Assembly (NCBI RefSeq): GCF_003149245.1
Contig: NZ_QGDL01000001.1
Span: 1-64,000, forward strand
From: Faecalicatena orotica
GTDB taxonomy: Bacteria; Bacillota; Clostridia; Lachnospirales; Lachnospiraceae
Reading direction: 5' to 3'
DNA length: 64,000 bases
Part shown: piece by piece, positions 1 through 7,806 of the stretch
Layout: every line of letters starts with the position of its first letter
Numbering within the stretch: position 1 is the first letter of the stretch
Position numbers and translations under genes: made by a program
Notes under the pieces: model-generated
Databases searched by the model: none
What the model was told of the DNA's origin: nothing
What the model saw: only the letters and a program-made list of their open reading frames with translations

Positions 1-42
1 AAAGTCTGCTTTAATCCGCAGTACCATAAGGAGGAATAAGTT

Positions 43-276
43 ATGTCAAGAGAAGAGGGACTGTTAGAGGTTCTGACACATCGGGTAGGTGCGAATTATA
101 TATCTGATTTGAGAAAAGATGAGTTTCGCAATTCTTTGATCGGCGCTATCGAAAGTATAGACAGTACAGCATATGCTGTCGGAGAATGGTCCGATGTGCT
201 GGATTACTTAACCGGGATGAAGACACAGATTTCGAACCCTGAGGAGGGCAAGAAAACGCTGCTTAGAGCGTTATAA
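43..276 (+). CDS. Small protein of unknown function (77 aa)
   Basis: A 77-residue soluble, acidic protein that I do not recognise. An AAGGAGG ribosome site at 30-36 stands a normal distance before the ATG, which supports translation. No transmembrane segment, signal peptide, cysteine motif or repeat is visible, and the middle looks helical. A strong intrinsic terminator follows 27 bases after the stop, so it is the last gene of a plus-strand transcript that begins outside the window, or a stand-alone gene. No function can be given. Confidence 0.6.
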   Translation: MSREEGLLEVLTHRVGANYISDLRKDEFRNSLIGAIESIDSTAYAVGEWSDVLDYLTGMKTQISNPEEGKKTLLRAL

Positions 277-296
277 CAGACGTAAAGAAAGTGATG

Positions 297-345
297 AAAA
301 AAGGCCCTACCAGAGACATGAAGTCTTTTCTGGTAGGGCCTTTTT
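297..345 (+). terminator. Intrinsic terminator, likely bidirectional
   Basis: A 12-bp perfect stem (GGCCCTACCAGA at 303-314 with TCTGGTAGGGCC at 329-340) is followed by five T and preceded by a run of A. It can therefore stop the small plus-strand gene and the convergent minus-strand ABC-F gene that ends at 366. Confidence 0.9.
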
Positions 346-365
346 GGTCCTGTTGCGAAATTCGA

Positions 366-2000
366 TTAATCTTCGTCTTCGGTTTCCACTGTATAAGTAT
401 ATCTCTTTCTAGCCATTTCATCGCTTTCAAGATATTCATCGTAAGTGGTAATCTTATCAATCAGTTTACCGCCAGGCACGATTTCCATAATACGGTTAGC
501 CGTTGTCTGTACAATCTGATGGTCGCGTGAGGTGAAGAGGAGTACTCCCGGAAACTTGATCATTCCGTTATTCAGTGCGGTGATTGATTCCATATCCAGA
601 TGGTTAGTAGGTTCATCCAGAAGCAGTACGTTTGCACCAGAGATCATCATTTTGGAAAGCAGGCAGCGCACCTTCTCTCCTCCGGAAAGCACTTTCAGAC
701 GCTTCACACCGTCTTCACCGGCAAAGAGCATTCTTCCGAGGAATCCGCGGACATAGGTCGCGTCTTTATTTTCGGAATACTGGGTCAGCCATTCGGTGAT
801 CGTGTAGTCATTGTCAAATTCCCCACCGAAGTCTTTCGGGAAGTATGCCTGTGTGGTTGTAATTCCCCATTTATAAGTTCCGGCATCCGGCTCCATCTCG
901 CCGATGAGTATTTTAAACAGTACTGTTTTTGCAAGCTCGTTGCTTCCGACAAAGGCTACTTTATCGTCGTGCCCGAGAGTGAAGGTAATGTTGTCCAGAA
1001 TCTTTTCTCCATCGATTGTCTTGGAGAGCCCTTCTACAGTGAGAACCTCGTTACCGATTTCACGGTTCGGACGGAAGTCGATGTAAGGGTACTTTCTGCT
1101 GGAAGGTTTGATCTCGTCCAGTTCAATCTTTTCCAAGGCTTTCTTTCTGGAAGTTGCCTGTTTGGATTTGGAAGCGTTGGCACTGAACCGGGAAATGAAT
1201 TCCTGAAGCTCTTTGATCTTTTCTTCCTTCTTCTTGTTTGCTTCTTTCATCTGGCGGATCAGCAGCTGGCTGGATTCATACCAGAAATCATAGTTACCGG
1301 CATAGAGCTGGATCTTGCCGTAATCGATATCAGCGATCTGCGTACATACCTTGTTCAGGAAGTAACGGTCATGGGATACGACGATGACTGTATTTTCAAA
1401 ATTAATGAGGAATTCTTCCAGCCATGCGATCGCATCCAGGTCCAAATGGTTGGTAGGCTCGTCCAACAGCAGGATATCCGGATTTCCGAATAATGCCTGG
1501 GCAAGCAGGACCTTGACTTTTTCGGCACCGGTTAAGTCCCTCAGGTATTTATAATGAAGGTCTGTGTCAATTCCCAGCCCGTTCAAAAGGGTGGCAGCAT
1601 CGGATTCTGCTTCCCAGCCGTTCATGGTGGCAAATTCGCCTTCAAGCTCACTTGCCTTAATACCGTCCTCTTCGGTGAAGTCTTCCTTTGCATAGATTAC
1701 TTCTTTTTCCTTCATGATTTCATAAAGGCGGGCGTTTCCCATGATGACGGTGTCCAGTACGAGACAGTCATCGTATTTGTAGTGGTCCTGCTGCAGGAAG
1801 GAGAGTCGCTCGCCGGGAGTAATGACGATATCCCCTTTTGTCGGCTCAAGCTGTCCGGACAGAATCTTTAAGAATGTAGACTTTCCGGCTCCGTTCGCAC
1901 CGATCATTCCGTAACAGTTCCCTTCTGTGAATTTAATGTTCACATCTTCAAACAGCGCTTTTTTTCCAACGCGCAATGTCACATTATTTGCACTGATCAT
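366..2000 (-). CDS. ABC-F family ATPase (YkpA/YbiT type)
   Basis: Soluble ABC protein with two nucleotide-binding domains and no membrane domain, 544 aa. ABC-F proteins act on ribosomes, as translation factors or antibiotic-resistance factors. Domain 1 has Walker A GANGAGKS (34-41), signature LTGAE (156-160) and Walker B ending in DEPTNHLD. A charged linker (about 245-300) follows, then domain 2 with an altered Walker A GSNELAKT (352-359), signature LSGGE (438-442) and DEPTNHLD. The composite ATP site built from Walker A of domain 2 and signature of domain 1 is thus degenerate, while the other site is canonical. The start at 2000 is chosen because AAAGGAG precedes it; an open frame extends upstream to 2057 without a ribosome site. 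The exact subfamily role is not determined. Confidence 0.9.
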   Translation of the reverse strand: MISANNVTLRVGKKALFEDVNIKFTEGNCYGMIGANGAGKSTFLKILSGQLEPTKGDIVITPGERLSFLQQDHYKYDDCLVLDTVIMGNARLYEIMKEKEVIYAKEDFTEEDGIKASELEGEFATMNGWEAESDAATLLNGLGIDTDLHYKYLRDLTGAEKVKVLLAQALFGNPDILLLDEPTNHLDLDAIAWLEEFLINFENTVIVVSHDRYFLNKVCTQIADIDYGKIQLYAGNYDFWYESSQLLIRQMKEANKKKEEKIKELQEFISRFSANASKSKQATSRKKALEKIELDEIKPSSRKYPYIDFRPNREIGNEVLTVEGLSKTIDGEKILDNITFTLGHDDKVAFVGSNELAKTVLFKILIGEMEPDAGTYKWGITTTQAYFPKDFGGEFDNDYTITEWLTQYSENKDATYVRGFLGRMLFAGEDGVKRLKVLSGGEKVRCLLSKMMISGANVLLLDEPTNHLDMESITALNNGMIKFPGVLLFTSRDHQIVQTTANRIMEIVPGGKLIDKITTYDEYLESDEMARKRYTYTVETEDED

Positions 2001-2316
2001 GTTTGTAATCTCCTTTAAATCGTGTTCGTGTACTGCACAAGGCCAGCTTACCGGCATATGGAGGCAGCACGTATTTTTTCCGCTGTTTTCCCGCGCCCCG
2101 GGAGGTCCGGATCGGGCTTACAGGCCCGGAAGCTGACGGGGGGGATTAATTACCCCGCAGCCTGCTGTGGGAATTTTGGCTACAACGATTATATTAACAT
2201 GAGAAGCATGGAAATAGCAAGGTTTCCATAGGTTTTCGGGAAAATTAACAAAGTTGTTGTTTTCGAATAAAGAAAATCGTTATATAATGGGAAAAGAAAA
2301 GCGAGGAGGCAAAAAA
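2001..2316. other. Divergent intergenic region
   Basis: No gene is visible between the divergent ABC-F and patatin genes. A minus-strand -10 hexamer TATAAT (plus-strand 2188-2193) may serve the ABC-F gene, and a plus-strand TATAAT at 2283-2288 may serve the patatin gene; neither has a convincing -35. A GC-rich patch at about 2085-2160 can fold into short hairpins (TCCGG/CCGGA type), without a T run. Confidence 0.4.
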
Positions 2317-3174
2317 ATGCAGAAAGCTACATTAGTACTGGAAGGCGGCGCTACAAGAGGTGTTTTCACATCAGGGGCACTGGATTACCTGATGGAAAAG
2401 GATTTATATATGTCACACGTGATTGGTGTTTCGGCCGGAGCCTGCAATGCAGTGGACTATGTGTCAAGGCAGCCGGGCAGGACAAGAGACTGTATGATAC
2501 CGACGGATAAGAGCGGCAATTATTATTACGGCTTCCGCAAATTTGTAAAGGAAAAGAGCCTGATGAATATGGATCTGATCTTTGATGTATTTCCGAATCA
2601 ACTGATTCCATTTGATTATGATACTTATCTTGCATCAGAGATCGAATGTGAGATTGTGGCGACGAACTGTCTGACGGGAAAGGCGGAGTATTTTAATGAG
2701 AAGAAGAGCAGGGAAAGGCTGATGAAGATATGCCGCGCATCTTCCAGCATGCCGCTTGTCACACCGATCGTCAATATTGACGAGGTGCCATATCTGGACG
2801 GCGGGCTCTCCGACAGCGTACCACTTGCGAGGGCGCTGAAAAAGGGCAATGAAAAGATTGTCATATTTCTTACAAGGAATACGGGATACAGGAAGAAGAC
2901 AGTGTCAAAGGGGATGGCAGAAGTATACCGGAAGGCATACCGCTCCTACCCAAAACTGGTAAAATCCATTCTCACAAGAAGTTTTTATTATAACAGGACC
3001 ATGAATCAGCTTGAGGCACTGGAGAGGGAAGGATCCATATTTGTACTCCGCCCGCTTGTGAAGCCGGTGGCGAGACTGGAGCGGAACAAGGAGACACTGA
3101 CCGCTTTTTACAACCACGGATATGAGCTGATGGAACAGGAATATGGCAGGTTGCTGGAATATCTGGAAAAGTAA
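2317..3174 (+). CDS. Patatin-like phospholipase
   Basis: Predicted serine lipid acyl hydrolase of the patatin (RssA/YjjU-like) family, 285 aa, cytoplasmic. The family elements are present: oxyanion loop EGGATRGVF (9-17), nucleophile elbow GVSAG with Ser39, and the catalytic Asp161 in DGG. The start at 2317 follows GAGGAGG at 2303; an upstream in-frame ATG at 2254 lacks a ribosome site. It heads a close-packed plus-strand series: YjbQ begins 15 bases after its stop, then HD-GNAT and ppk. The lipid substrate is unknown. It could act in membrane lipid turnover; that is inference. Confidence 0.88.
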   Translation: MQKATLVLEGGATRGVFTSGALDYLMEKDLYMSHVIGVSAGACNAVDYVSRQPGRTRDCMIPTDKSGNYYYGFRKFVKEKSLMNMDLIFDVFPNQLIPFDYDTYLASEIECEIVATNCLTGKAEYFNEKKSRERLMKICRASSSMPLVTPIVNIDEVPYLDGGLSDSVPLARALKKGNEKIVIFLTRNTGYRKKTVSKGMAEVYRKAYRSYPKLVKSILTRSFYYNRTMNQLEALEREGSIFVLRPLVKPVARLERNKETLTAFYNHGYELMEQEYGRLLEYLEK

Positions 3175-3188
3175 AGGAGGTATGAAGG

Positions 3189-3593
3189 ATGAATCTTTAT
3201 GAGCATCACATTTCAACAAAAAGCGCACAGCAGATGACGAAAGTGACAAATATGGTAAGGGAGGACATCAAAAAGAGCGGCATCATGGAGGGAATCGTTG
3301 TTGTATTCTCTCCCCACACAACGGCAGGATTTACAATAAATGAGAATGCAGATCCGGATGTTGTGCATGATATGCTTCTCGGATTCGAGGAAGTATTTCC
3401 AACAGAAGCCCCGTTTTACCGGCATGCGGAGGGCAATTCCCACGCACATATGAAGACAACAGTGACAGGACCGTCCCAGACGCTGATCCTGCATGATGGG
3501 GAGATTCTGTTTGGAATCTGGCAGGACCTGTATTTTTGTGAGTTTGATGGGCCGAGGAACCGTACATTTTTTGTGAAGATCATGGAAGGATAG
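3189..3593 (+). CDS. YjbQ/UPF0047 family protein
   Basis: A 134-residue protein of the YjbQ (UPF0047) family, full length. Hallmarks are the FSPHTTAGFTINENADPDV block near residue 40 and the C-terminal GIWQDLYFCEFDGPRNR block. Family members are small beta proteins with a bound metal or phosphate; E. coli YjbQ has been reported to have weak thiamine-phosphate synthase activity, so the physiological reaction remains uncertain. AAAGGAGG at 3174-3181 precedes the ATG. It lies 3 bases from the next gene and is probably co-transcribed with the patatin, HD-GNAT and ppk genes. Confidence 0.88.
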   Translation: MNLYEHHISTKSAQQMTKVTNMVREDIKKSGIMEGIVVVFSPHTTAGFTINENADPDVVHDMLLGFEEVFPTEAPFYRHAEGNSHAHMKTTVTGPSQTLILHDGEILFGIWQDLYFCEFDGPRNRTFFVKIMEG

Positions 3594-3596
3594 CGG

Positions 3597-4604
3597 ATGA
3601 AGACAGACAATTTGATTGCATTTTTGGATGCGGTGGAGAAGCTCAAGTGCAATACGAGGCATTCCTGGACCTCCGGCGGCAGGCAGGAAAGTGTGGCTGA
3701 GCATTCCTGGAGACTGTGTGTATTTGCATGGATGCTCCGCCACGAAATCCCTGAGGTCAGGATGGAGCGTGTCATAGAGCTGTGTATGTTCCATGATATC
3801 GGGGAAGCGCTCACCGGGGATTTCGCCGTATTTCATAAAGGGGAACGGGAAGAACTTCGTGAAGAGGAGGCTTTGCGGCAGCTTACCGGCCTGCTGGACG
3901 GGGCGGAGAAAGAGGAACTGGAGGGCCTGCTTTCCGAAGTCAGGGAAAAGAAGACCCCCGAAGCAAGACTCTTTGCGGCCTTAGACAAGATGGAGGCGCT
4001 GCTTCAGCATAATGAGGCGCCAATTGAGAGCTGGCTCCCTCTGGAATATGACCTCCAGATGACGTATGGCAATGAGCAGTCCGAAGCATTTGCTTACACA
4101 AAAATGCTGCGGGAACGGTTAAGACAGGATTCGAAAGAAAAGATCATGCGTGAAGCGCCAGAAAGTGCCGGGGAGGCAGGCGGAGAAGCCTTTTATGTGA
4201 GCACGGACAAGAAGAAACTGCAGGTTAGCAGGATTAAAGAGCTGATGGAGCAGACATCGTGGGCAGGGGACCGGACGCTCGGTCAGTGCCAAAAGGCGAT
4301 GGAGAACTCCAGATGCTATGGTGTTTATGACCGGAATGACTACCAGGTCGGCTATGCGCGGGTTCTGACAGATTATACGACGACATACTATCTGGCGGAT
4401 GTGATTGTAGATGAGGCATACCGGGGGCAGGGCCTCGGGCGGATGCTTCTGGATTACATAACCGGCGACGGGGAACTTGAGGGCCTCTATGGGATGCTCC
4501 ATACGGAAGATAAAGCAGGACTTTACGAGAAGTACGGTTTTCATATTTACGAGAATAACGGGACAGATATTTTTATGAAAAAAGTGAGGGGAGACCATGA
4601 ATAA
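3597..4604 (+). CDS. HD-domain phosphohydrolase fused to GNAT acetyltransferase
   Basis: A 335-residue two-domain protein. Residues 1 to about 185 form a YfbR/HDDC2-like HD domain: RHSW at 21-24, EHS with His36, and the HDIGE pair His66-Asp67; relatives are metal-dependent 5'-deoxynucleotidases. Residues from about 200 form a GNAT N-acetyltransferase with the acetyl-CoA loop RGQGLG and a conserved C-terminal YEKYGF. The boundary is a polar linker and no stop or frameshift separates the halves. The stop overlaps the ppk start by 8 bases, suggesting translational coupling. The pairing of the two activities is unusual, and the substrate of the GNAT half is unknown. Confidence 0.85.
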   Translation: MKTDNLIAFLDAVEKLKCNTRHSWTSGGRQESVAEHSWRLCVFAWMLRHEIPEVRMERVIELCMFHDIGEALTGDFAVFHKGEREELREEEALRQLTGLLDGAEKEELEGLLSEVREKKTPEARLFAALDKMEALLQHNEAPIESWLPLEYDLQMTYGNEQSEAFAYTKMLRERLRQDSKEKIMREAPESAGEAGGEAFYVSTDKKKLQVSRIKELMEQTSWAGDRTLGQCQKAMENSRCYGVYDRNDYQVGYARVLTDYTTTYYLADVIVDEAYRGQGLGRMLLDYITGDGELEGLYGMLHTEDKAGLYEKYGFHIYENNGTDIFMKKVRGDHE

Positions 4605-6705
4605 AAAGACATTGAGTTATACACAGAACAGAGAGCTTTCCTGGCTGCGTTTTAATCAGAGGGTGCTTGAGGAGGCAAAGGATGAGAGCGTTCCGCTTCT
4701 GGAAAGGATGAAGTTCGTAGCTATCTTCACAAGTAATCTGGATGAATTTTTCATGATTCGTGTAGGAAGCCTGTATGATATGGCTTCTGTGAATAATAAG
4801 AGCGTGGACTCAAAGTGCGGCATGACACCGCAGGAACAGCTGGATGCGATCTATGCGGCAGTAGCGCCGCTGTATAAAGAGAGAGACAAGACTTATGCGG
4901 ATATTAAGAAGCAGCTGCATCCGTACGGCGTATGCGGGCTCGATTTTAAGGAACTGGAGCCACAGGAGCGGAAATATGTAAAGAAATACTTTAAGGACCA
5001 GGTACTGCCGGTGCTTTCCCCGCAGATCGTGGATGTGAACCACCCGTTCCCGCATCTGCTTAATAAAGAGATCTATGTGGTAGCGGACCTGAGGCTTGAG
5101 AATAAGAGCATGATGGGGATTGTTCCGGTGCCGCAGTTCATCTCGGACATCCTTTACCTGCCGGGACATGACATCCGTTATATCCGGATGGAAAAGGTAT
5201 TGATGGAGTATCTGGACATTGTTTTTGAACAGTATCAGGTTTCTGGCAGAAACTATATCTGTGTGACGCGCAACGCCGATGTATCCCCGGATGATGAGGC
5301 CTATGCCGACAGTGAAGATTTCCGCAATATTATGCAGGAAACACTGCATAAGCGCAGGCGGATGGCCGTGGTCAGGCTGGAGGTGGCGAATCCGCTGACG
5401 AAAGAGATGGAGAAGTACTTCTGTGATAAGTTTAACATCACCCCGGAATGCATTTTCCGCACCAAAATGCCGATGAAACTGGAATTCATGTTTGCGATCG
5501 CCGAAAAAGTTCCGGTTTCCATGAGGCGCTCCCTCGTAGATGAACCATTTACGCCGCAGGCTTCGCCTTCTGTCATGGAGGGCAGTGTCATGGCACAGGT
5601 CAAAAGACGTGATATCCTTCTTTCCTATCCCTATGAGAGTATGGAACCCTTCCTGCAGATGATCAAGGAAGCCGCTGCGGACCCCAGCGTCATGACGATT
5701 AAGATTACGATTTACCGTCTCGCAAAAAAGACAAGGCTGGTAGAATATCTCTGTGCCGCGGCGGAAAACGGAAAAGAGGTCACGGTACTGATCGAACTGC
5801 GTGCAAGGTTTGACGAGCAGAACAATATCGACTGGTCGGAGCGCATGGAGGAGGCCGGCTGCCGGGTAATCTATGGTTTTGAAGGCTACAAGGTGCACTC
5901 CAAGATCTGCCTGATCACATATAGGAATAAGAATGAAATTAAATATATCACACAGATCGGGACAGGTAATTATAACGAAAAGACGGCAAAGATGTACACA
6001 GACTTTTCGCTGATGACGTCGAACCAGTCAATCGGGGAGGATGCCGCCGTATTCTTTAAAAACATGTCGATCGGCAATCTGGACGGGGCTTACCAGCATC
6101 TGATCGTATCGCCCACCAGCCTGAAGCCGAAGGTGCTCATGCTGATGGACGAGGAAATTAAAAAAGGGTCAGAAGGAAGAATCATCATGAAAATGAATTC
6201 TGTGACAGACATGGATTTCATTACCAAGGTTGCGGAGGCCTCCAAAGCCGGCGTGCGGATTGACCTGATTGTACGCGGGATCTGCTGTATCCTGCCGGGA
6301 ATTCCGGGGGAGACCGACAATCTTACTGTCACCAGCATCGTCGGACGTTATCTGGAACATCCGAGAGTATTTCTATTCGGACAGGGGGCGGAACAGAAGG
6401 TTTATATCGGTTCAGCCGACATGATGACAAGAAATACCGAAAAAAGAGTCGAGGTGGCCTGCCCGATCTACGATGAGCCGATCAAAAAGAGACTCGCCCG
6501 CAGCCTGAATGTGATGCTGGCTGACAATGTTAAGGCGAGGGTTATGCAGGACGACGGGACGTACCAGAAAAAGAGCGTTGGGGAAAAGACGGTTAACGCG
6601 CAGGAGATATTCATGAAAGAAGCACTGCAGGCAAAACGCCCGCAGCCGACGGTGGAAAAGCCTTCTCTGCTGAGACGGCTGAGAAGTTTCTTCAGACATT
6701 CATAA
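4597..6705 (+). CDS. ppk1: Polyphosphate kinase 1
   Basis: Makes inorganic polyphosphate from the gamma phosphate of ATP, reversibly. The 702-aa length is typical. The N-terminal region contains QNRELSWLRFNQRVLEEA. The autophosphorylated histidine is His434 in VHSKICLITYR, equivalent to E. coli His435. It is followed by QIGTGNYNEKTAKMYTD and, later, YIGSADMMTRN, which belongs to the second PLD-like half. The protein is soluble or membrane-associated, without signal peptide. The start overlaps the end of the HD-GNAT gene. After the stop, 24 bases with an AGGAGG site lead to galM, so all may share one transcript. Confidence 0.96.
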   Translation: MNKKTLSYTQNRELSWLRFNQRVLEEAKDESVPLLERMKFVAIFTSNLDEFFMIRVGSLYDMASVNNKSVDSKCGMTPQEQLDAIYAAVAPLYKERDKTYADIKKQLHPYGVCGLDFKELEPQERKYVKKYFKDQVLPVLSPQIVDVNHPFPHLLNKEIYVVADLRLENKSMMGIVPVPQFISDILYLPGHDIRYIRMEKVLMEYLDIVFEQYQVSGRNYICVTRNADVSPDDEAYADSEDFRNIMQETLHKRRRMAVVRLEVANPLTKEMEKYFCDKFNITPECIFRTKMPMKLEFMFAIAEKVPVSMRRSLVDEPFTPQASPSVMEGSVMAQVKRRDILLSYPYESMEPFLQMIKEAAADPSVMTIKITIYRLAKKTRLVEYLCAAAENGKEVTVLIELRARFDEQNNIDWSERMEEAGCRVIYGFEGYKVHSKICLITYRNKNEIKYITQIGTGNYNEKTAKMYTDFSLMTSNQSIGEDAAVFFKNMSIGNLDGAYQHLIVSPTSLKPKVLMLMDEEIKKGSEGRIIMKMNSVTDMDFITKVAEASKAGVRIDLIVRGICCILPGIPGETDNLTVTSIVGRYLEHPRVFLFGQGAEQKVYIGSADMMTRNTEKRVEVACPIYDEPIKKRLARSLNVMLADNVKARVMQDDGTYQKKSVGEKTVNAQEIFMKEALQAKRPQPTVEKPSLLRRLRSFFRHS

Positions 6706-6729
6706 AATTTAAGACAGGAGGAAGAAAAA

Positions 6730-7779
6730 ATGAGCAGTTTAGAAAAAAGAGAATTTGGAACAGCAAAGGACGGAAAAATGGGGTACTTGTTTACTCTGGA
6801 AAACAAGAACGGTATGAAGATCACAGTAACAGATTTCGGGGCGGCACTGGTAAGCGTATATGTGCCGGACAAAAATGGGAATCTTCTGGACGTCGTACTC
6901 GGATATGACGACACGAAAGGGTATGAGAAAGGCGGGGCATCCTTTGGGGCGCCGGTCGGAAGAAATGCAAACAGGATCGGCGGTGCTTCGTTCGAAATCA
7001 ACGGTGTGGCCTATGAGCTCGAGAAGAATGACAATGGGAAAAATAACCTCCACAGCGGTACGGATTATTACAACAAGCGTTTCTGGGAAGTGGAGGAGGA
7101 GACAGAGCATTCCATTACGTTTGTGCTCCACAGCCCGGACATGGACCAGGGCTACCCGGGCTCACTCGATATGCATGTGACTTATGAGCTGGCAGAAGAT
7201 AATGTACTGCGCATGAAATATTACGCTGTTCCGGATCAGGATACGATCATCAACATGACAAACCACAGTTATTTTAACCTTGGCGGGCATGACGGCGGGA
7301 CTATCTTAAACCACCGTATGACCATTGATGCAGATTATTTCACCAGGGCGGATGCAGAGTCGATCCCGACAGGGGAACTGGTAGAAGTAACAGGCACCCC
7401 GATGGACTTCAGAACTTCCCGGCAAATCGGTGAAAGGATTGATGCGGATTATGAAGCGACCCGCCTCGGAGGCGGCTATGACCACAACTGGGTATTGAAA
7501 AATGACGGGAAATTTGCTAAAGTAGCGGAAGCTGCATATGATGAGAGCGGCATTGTCATGGAAGTGTGGACGGACCTGCCCGGAATGCAGGTTTACACAG
7601 CCAACTTCCTGACAGACGAACCAGGCAAGAACGGCAGTGTTTATCAGAAACGATCAGCGGTCTGCTTCGAGACACAGTACTTCCCGGATGCCATCCATCA
7701 CGATCATTTTGCAGGCCCGGTATGCAAAAGCGGGGAAGCATATAAAACCGTTACAGAATACCGGTTTGGTACACTATAA
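6730..7779 (+). CDS. galM: Aldose 1-epimerase (galactose mutarotase)
   Basis: Interconverts alpha and beta anomers of hexoses such as galactose, feeding the Leloir pathway; cytoplasmic, 349 aa, normal length. Visible family elements are GRNANRIGGASFEI, NNLHSG with a catalytic-region His, TNHSYFNLGGH with the second His, and the C-terminal VCFETQYFPDA holding the catalytic Glu. AGGAGG precedes the ATG at 6730. No galK or galT gene is nearby, so it is not part of a dedicated galactose operon here. Confidence 0.93.
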   Translation: MSSLEKREFGTAKDGKMGYLFTLENKNGMKITVTDFGAALVSVYVPDKNGNLLDVVLGYDDTKGYEKGGASFGAPVGRNANRIGGASFEINGVAYELEKNDNGKNNLHSGTDYYNKRFWEVEEETEHSITFVLHSPDMDQGYPGSLDMHVTYELAEDNVLRMKYYAVPDQDTIINMTNHSYFNLGGHDGGTILNHRMTIDADYFTRADAESIPTGELVEVTGTPMDFRTSRQIGERIDADYEATRLGGGYDHNWVLKNDGKFAKVAEAAYDESGIVMEVWTDLPGMQVYTANFLTDEPGKNGSVYQKRSAVCFETQYFPDAIHHDHFAGPVCKSGEAYKTVTEYRFGTL

Positions 7780-7806
7780 AGAGAAAAGCAGGCAGTATAA
7801 TTATTT

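Noticed and set aside
600-1493. Long open frame on the plus strand antisense to the ABC-F gene
   Set aside because: It lacks a ribosome site and any family resemblance, and the opposite strand encodes clear ABC motifs throughout.
4810-5898. Long minus-strand open frame opposite ppk1
   Set aside because: It mirrors codon structure of ppk1; the translation is low-information and has no start signal.
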